Part shown: piece by piece, positions 59,372 through 64,000 of the stretch
How positions within the stretch are numbered: position 1 is the first letter of the stretch
How the letters are laid out: every line of letters begins with the position of its first letter
Origin: Corbicula japonica
Lineage: Eukaryota > Mollusca > Bivalvia > Venerida > Cyrenidae
DNA length: 64,000 nucleotides
Assembly: GCA_038501625.1 (NCBI GenBank)
Contig: JAZAYU010000081.1
Coordinates: forward strand, 558,001 to 622,000
Direction: 5' to 3'
Made by a program: the position numbers and the translations under genes
Notes under the pieces: generated by a model
What the model was told of the DNA's origin: nothing
The model's database searches: none
The model's input: only the letters and a program-made list of their open reading frames with translations

Positions 59372-59576
59372 TAACCATTTCCTCCATATATACACATTTT
59401 TACGCATGTGCGACCAGTGTAGATCCAGATCAGCCGGCACATCCGTGAAGAAATAACCTAGCGAATCAAAAAGCGAACAGTGCAGATCCTGATCAGATGG
59501 CACAGATGTGCCGGCTGATCTGGATCTACACTGTTCGCCCACGGAATAAAGGTGTGACTATAGAGGAAAGGGTTAA
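59372..59576. mobile_element. piggyBac-like MITE, best-preserved copy
   Basis: TTAACCATTTCCTCCATATA ... ATAGAGGAAAGGGTTAA. The interior halves are inverted repeats of each other ('gtgtagatccagatcagccg' and 'cggctgatctggatctacac'). TTAA at both ends followed by CCCTTT-like termini is the piggyBac pattern. There is no transposase, so it must be mobilised in trans. Confidence 0.85.
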
Positions 59577-60340
59577 ATCAACAAAAGTGGTGACAAATAG
59601 CATATTTATCACATTAACATTTGACTTAAATGGCCATAAAAAATGACAAAATAGTAAGAATTGCACAAAGTTATTAAAACCTGGTATAGAACAACTCAAT
59701 TTTTATAGAGTCTTATAGACTTCTTGCTATTTGTTTGTATCTGATCATTCCCCACCATTCATTTATTTCTACCACAAACTTGTGCCTAGTTATTCTACTG
59801 TAATATCGAGGGTTCCACTAGCTGCTTAATCTAAAGGGTCTTTTTCATCACATTTTAGGGGATTCAGCCAATGAATGGCTAAAATACCCCTTATTTTAGG
59901 AAAAATGACATTTCAGAAACATTGTATGCATTTAAATGAGGTTTTTGGAAATTTCCATTCAAGAGTCAAAGGGTTATATCTCGGCTCAAATGAAACCCAT
60001 GGTTCATGACATGTAAAGTTCTGTTTAACAGGTAATAACAAATAAAGTTTAGTTGTTTCTATGTCCACTGAATTGAAATATTTTTTACATACATAGGTCT
60101 ACAAGTCCTACATATCACATGACTTATAATGATAAATTACAATCCTTTTTATGTACATTAGTACATTATACATTTGTTCTGGTAAAGAAAGCAGTAACCA
60201 TGAGAGTAAGGCAATCAAAAGGAAACAAGTTTAATCCTTATTTGAAATATAAGCAACCAGAAAATATGTATTCCTTTTGTAAGCAAAAATCAAGAAGACC
60301 AAGGCTAAGGATGTTTTTGTTGTCTTAGTGTGTCAAAATA
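59577..60340. other. upstream of the seen SPRYD3 exons, nothing recognised
   Basis: The missing first SPRYD3 exon could lie here or further right. No ATG-led stretch with a phase-0 donor stood out. Confidence 0.35.
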
Positions 60341-60342
60341 TT

Positions 60343-60480
60343 TAAAACTAGAATTTGGTGTTCCACGGAACACATGTGTCGCCTGTATGCAAAATGTTGA
60401 AATGTGGGCCTATGTTTAATCATATATGATAAAAACTTTAAAAGATTTAAAGATAAACTGACACATGCTTAGTTTCCAAC
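60343..60480. mobile_element. 5' end of a modular element
   Basis: 'actagaatttgGTGTTCCACGGAACAC' carries a perfect hairpin like the start at 39749. The body is not recognisable. Confidence 0.45.
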
Positions 60481-60820
60481 AAAATACTTTCCAATTTATG
60501 TAATTACCAATATCTCATATAAATAAATCAATATCATGCACAAAAAACGCCATAAATTAGCACAGACATCCACAAATTCAGCGCTCCAAAAATCACTGGA
60601 ATTTCGGACTTAATATCGATGACGTCATTGGATCTTTCACGCTTATGAACAACAGTGTAAATAGTACGCTTGTTTGATTATATTTACAGTGATTTGATGA
60701 TAAATTTTAATGACAATGGATATTTTTGCTGTGATCGATTGTAAAAAACAATCAAACCAAAATGATATTAGCTTCTTTAGATACTCGAAGGAGAATACAG
60801 AAAATCTCGGTTGAAATATG

Positions 60821-62847
60821 AACAAGAGAATCATGATGGCCCTATATCACTCACCTGAGTACAAAAGTACTCTCAGCTTTACCCCGGGGCCTACATTTAA
60901 ATAATGCTGGTAAAGGGTCTCTTCACAATACTCAACACGAAATATCTAAGGTCTAGTTGCATTAGTTTCAGAGAAAAATTAATATTTATGTTTTCCTATA
61001 TAAATCAATGTAAACTAAGAGAACCCTGGGGCGTGGCCAATTTTGGCCCAGGGGACATAATTTGAACAAACTTGGTAGATATCCACTAGACAATGCTACA
61101 TACCAAATATCTAAGCTTAAGCCATTGAGGTTAGCAGTAAGAAGATTTTTAAAAATTGCCTTTTTTACATATTAAGGGACCCCGGGGCGGGGCCAATATT
61201 GACCCCAGGGCCAACATTTAAACAATGTTGGTAAAGAGTCTCTTCACAATACTCAAAACCAAATATCTAAGGTCTAGTCCTATTAGTTTCGGAGAAAAAT
61301 GATTTTTCATGTTTTCCTATATAAATCAATGTTAACTAAGAGAACCCTGGGGCGTCGCCAATTTCGGCCCAGGGGACATAATTTGAACAAACTTGGTAGA
61401 CATCCACTAGACAATGCTACATACCAAATATGTAAGCTAAAGGCATTGAGGTTTCCAGTAGGAAGATTTTTAAGTTTTCCTTTTTTACATATTAAAGGCA
61501 ACCAGGACGGGGCCAATTTTGACCCCAGGGCCAACATTTAAACAATGTTGGTAAAGAGTCTCTTCACAATACTCAACACCAAATATCTAAGGTCTAGTCC
61601 TATTAGTTTCGGAGAAAAATGATTTTTCATGTTTTCCTATATAAATCAATGTAAACTAAGAGAACCCTGGGGCGTGGCCAATTTTGGCCCAGGGGACATA
61701 ATTTGAACAGACTTGGTAGACATCCACTAGACAATGCTACATACCAAATATCTAAGCTTTAGGCATTGAGGTTTCAAGTAGAAAGATTTTTAAAGTTTGC
61801 CTTTTTCAGATATTAAGGGCCCCCCGGGCGGGGACAATTTTGACCCCACGGCCAACTTTTAAACAAAGTTGATAAAGGGTCTCTACACAATACTCAGCAC
61901 CAAATATCTAAGATCTAGTCCTATTAGTTTTGGAGAAAAATGATTTTTCATGTGTTTCCTATATAACTATATGTAAACCAAGAGAACCCTAGGGCGTGGC
62001 AGATTTTTGCCCAGGGGACATTATTTGAACAAACTTGGTAGACATCCATTAGACAATGCTACTTTCAAAATATCTAAGCTGTACGCATTGTGGTTTGTGA
62101 GAAGAAGCTTTTTAAAGATTTCCTATATATAAATCTATGTAAAATGAAGTGACCCCTGGGGCGGGGCCAATTTTGACCCCAGGGAAATAATTTGAACAAT
62201 CTTTGTAGAGTTCCAATAGAGGATGCTAAATGCCAAATATCTAAGCTCTAGGCCTTGTGGTTTCAGACAAGAAGATTTTTAAAGTTTTTCCTATAAAAGT
62301 CTATGTAAAATGAAGTGACCCCTGGGGGGGGGGGGCCAATTTTGACCCCAGGGAAATAATTTGAACAATCTTTGTAGAGTTCCAATAGAGGATGCTAAAT
62401 GCCAAATACATGTATCTAAGCTCTAGGCCTTGTGGTTTCAGACAAGAAGATTTTTAAAGTTTTTCCTATATAAGTCTATATAAAATGAAGTGACCCCTGG
62501 GGCGGGGCCAATTTTGACCCCAGGGAAATAATTTGAACAATCTTTGTAGAGGTCCACTAGAGGGTGCTAAATGCCAAATATCTAAGCTCTAGGCCTTGTG
62601 GTTTCAGACAAGAAGATTTTTAAAGTTTTTCCTTTCGGTTGCCATGGCAACCAGAGTTCTACATGGAATTAATTTCTTTGAACAACTTTGGAAGAGCTTC
62701 AAGCAAGGAACATCAGTGGCAAGTTTGATCAACTTTGGCCCAGGGGTTTAAGAGGAGATGTTGTTTAAAGCAAAAATTGATGACGCACGACGGACACAGG
62801 GTGATCCTAAAAGCTCACCATGAGCACAAGTGCTCAGGTGAGCTAAA
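60821..62847. mobile_element. hairpin-ended modular element with 320-bp and 170-bp tandem cores
   Basis: Starts AACAAGAGAATCATGATGGC, then 'ctcacctgagta'. The core is about four 320-bp periods ('ggggccaattttgacccc' alternating with 'ggggcgtggccaattttggc'), followed by about three units of about 170 bp. It ends in GCTCACC-a-TGAGCAC-aa-GTGCTCA-GGTGAGC, a near-perfect hairpin, followed by TAAAT. The ends match the element at 56546-57839 while the core is unrelated. Confidence 0.8.
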
Positions 62848-62941
62848 TAGGAAAGGGCTGTACGCAAAGACCTATTGTCCCGGTAAAGGTTCGCATATCT
62901 GCAAACACGATTAATATCCGCATTGTTTTGTTTTAAATGCA

Positions 62942-62944
62942 ATA

Positions 62945-62985
<41 letters not shown>

Positions 62986-62986
62986 G
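62942..62986. repeat. (AAT)n microsatellite
   Basis: About 14 uninterrupted 'aat' units. Confidence 0.95.
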
Positions 62987-62989
62987 AAA

Positions 62990-63380
62990 TGCCAATTAGT
63001 TTTCGTAAATGTTTTCAATCCAACGCGTTGTCGGCTATATTACTTTAGATACATGAGAAATGTAAATATGTCGCCAAAACGTAAGTTAGTTATGCCACAA
63101 CAAGACCTGTACTGAAGATAGAAAGAGCCGCGAAGATTTTTTGCATTACTTAAATCAATTATTTTGTAATTTGGTAACAACAATAGCATGAGACTTAAAT
63201 ATAATAAATAATTAAAAAAAAAGAAATATATGCATATCAGGAATCGCCACACTCACAAAACACAGCCTCCCCACGCAGCGAAAAAGAAGAGAGAGAGAGA
63301 GCATGCTTGTTAAAAGTATGTCAATTCAAACAATAGTGCCAAACTGACACAAAATACGCCCGTCAAAATGCTGATCATCA
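62990..63380. other. intergenic, short (GA)n
   Basis: 'agagagagagagagag' near 63290-63301. Nothing else recognised. Confidence 0.4.
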
Positions 63381-63389
63381 AAGTTGCGT

Positions 63390-64000
63390 AACGATCCGAT
63401 GAAAATTATTCGACTTGGAGAGCAGATACCGCTAATTCAGTTTTTGGACAATTCAAGGGCCATAATTCAGGAGTGCCTGGGGGGATTTAGCAGGTTATAG
63501 AACCTGGTTGAGATATTATGCCCACCGACATATTCACCAAGTTTGATAAAGACCGGATGAAAACTCTTTGACTTAGAGAGCGGAAACAGTAATTTTGGAC
63601 ATTTCAAGGGCCATAATTCAGGAGTGCCTGTGGGTATTTGGCTGGTTATAGAACTTGGTCGAGATATTATGCCCACCAACATATTCACCAAGTTTGATAA
63701 AGACCGGATGAAAACTTTTTGACTTAAAGAGCGTAAACCCTTATTTTGGACAATTCAAGGGCCATAATTCAGGAGTGCCTGGGGGGATTTGGCTGGTTAT
63801 AGAACTTGGTCGAGATATTATGCCCACCAACATATTCACCAAGTTTGATAAAGACAGGACAAAAACTCTTTGACCTAGAGAGCGGAAACCCAAATTTTAA
63901 ACAATTAAAGGGCCATAATTCAGGAGTGCCTGGGGGGATTTGGCTGGTTACAGAACTTGGTCGAGATATTATGCCCACCAACATATTCACCAAGTTTGAT
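63390..64000. repeat. 151-bp tandem repeat array, runs off the window end
   Basis: The 'agggccataattcaggagtg' block recurs at 63457, 63608, 63759 and 63910, always 151 bp apart. Each unit also carries 'tattatgcccaccaacatat' and 'tttgataaagaccggatgaa'. A diverged partial unit precedes. The minus-strand open frames here are repeat artefacts. It is probably the core of another modular element. Confidence 0.9.

Noticed and set aside
63467..63993. Two repeated 74-residue minus-strand proteins
   Set aside because: They are the same frame through consecutive 151-bp repeat units, hence repeat artefacts.

Overview
The window is animal nuclear DNA. Genes are split by GT-AG introns, intergenic space is AT-rich, and interspersed repeats are dense. 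The two conserved split genes (API5 and SPRYD3 orthologues), a Mag-type Ty3/Gypsy retrotransposon and the style of the short repeats all point to a mollusc, most likely a marine bivalve. The species cannot be fixed from the sequence alone.

Positions 1-16,700 form a satellite and retrotransposon block. A 45-bp minisatellite carries a 5.2-kb LTR retrotransposon of the Mag-like Ty3/Gypsy type. The whole assembly is present twice in tandem, offset by about 8,236 bp. Both retrotransposon copies have the same AGATG target-site duplication and share an LTR indel, so the element inserted once and the block was duplicated later. The downstream copy (8861-14083) has one intact 1,308-residue Gag-Pol frame. 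The upstream copy (624-5848) has four frameshifting indels.

Positions 18,980-31,866 hold a minus-strand API5 gene (apoptosis inhibitor 5) with 12 coding exons and 533 residues, complete from ATG to stop. Its introns hold many small mobile elements. Two of these abut 5' splice sites, and intron 1 holds an antisense remnant of a psq-type helix-turn-helix.

Positions 32,000-45,700 contain one clear gene, an intronless plus-strand MFS transporter of the monocarboxylate-transporter type (36024-37445). There is also a TATA-like site with no recognised gene and a tRNA-derived SINE head.

Positions 46,446-59,274 hold a minus-strand SPRYD3 gene with two SPRY domains. Ten exons and 434 residues are seen; only the extreme N-terminal exon is missing. 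The last 5 kb is repeats.

From about 17 kb onward four repeat families dominate: (i) about 26 MITEs with piggyBac-like TTAA...TTAA ends; (ii) ten long-palindrome foldback elements; (iii) large non-autonomous elements with conserved AACAAG starts, terminal hairpins followed by a TAAA tail, and interchangeable tandem-repeat cores; (iv) isolated hAT-like and SINE pieces. The host genes are unrelated in function and show no operon-like arrangement. The transposons are the main organising feature of the window. I did not find a convincing new defence or signalling system. The best lead for something undescribed is the modular hairpin-ended element family.
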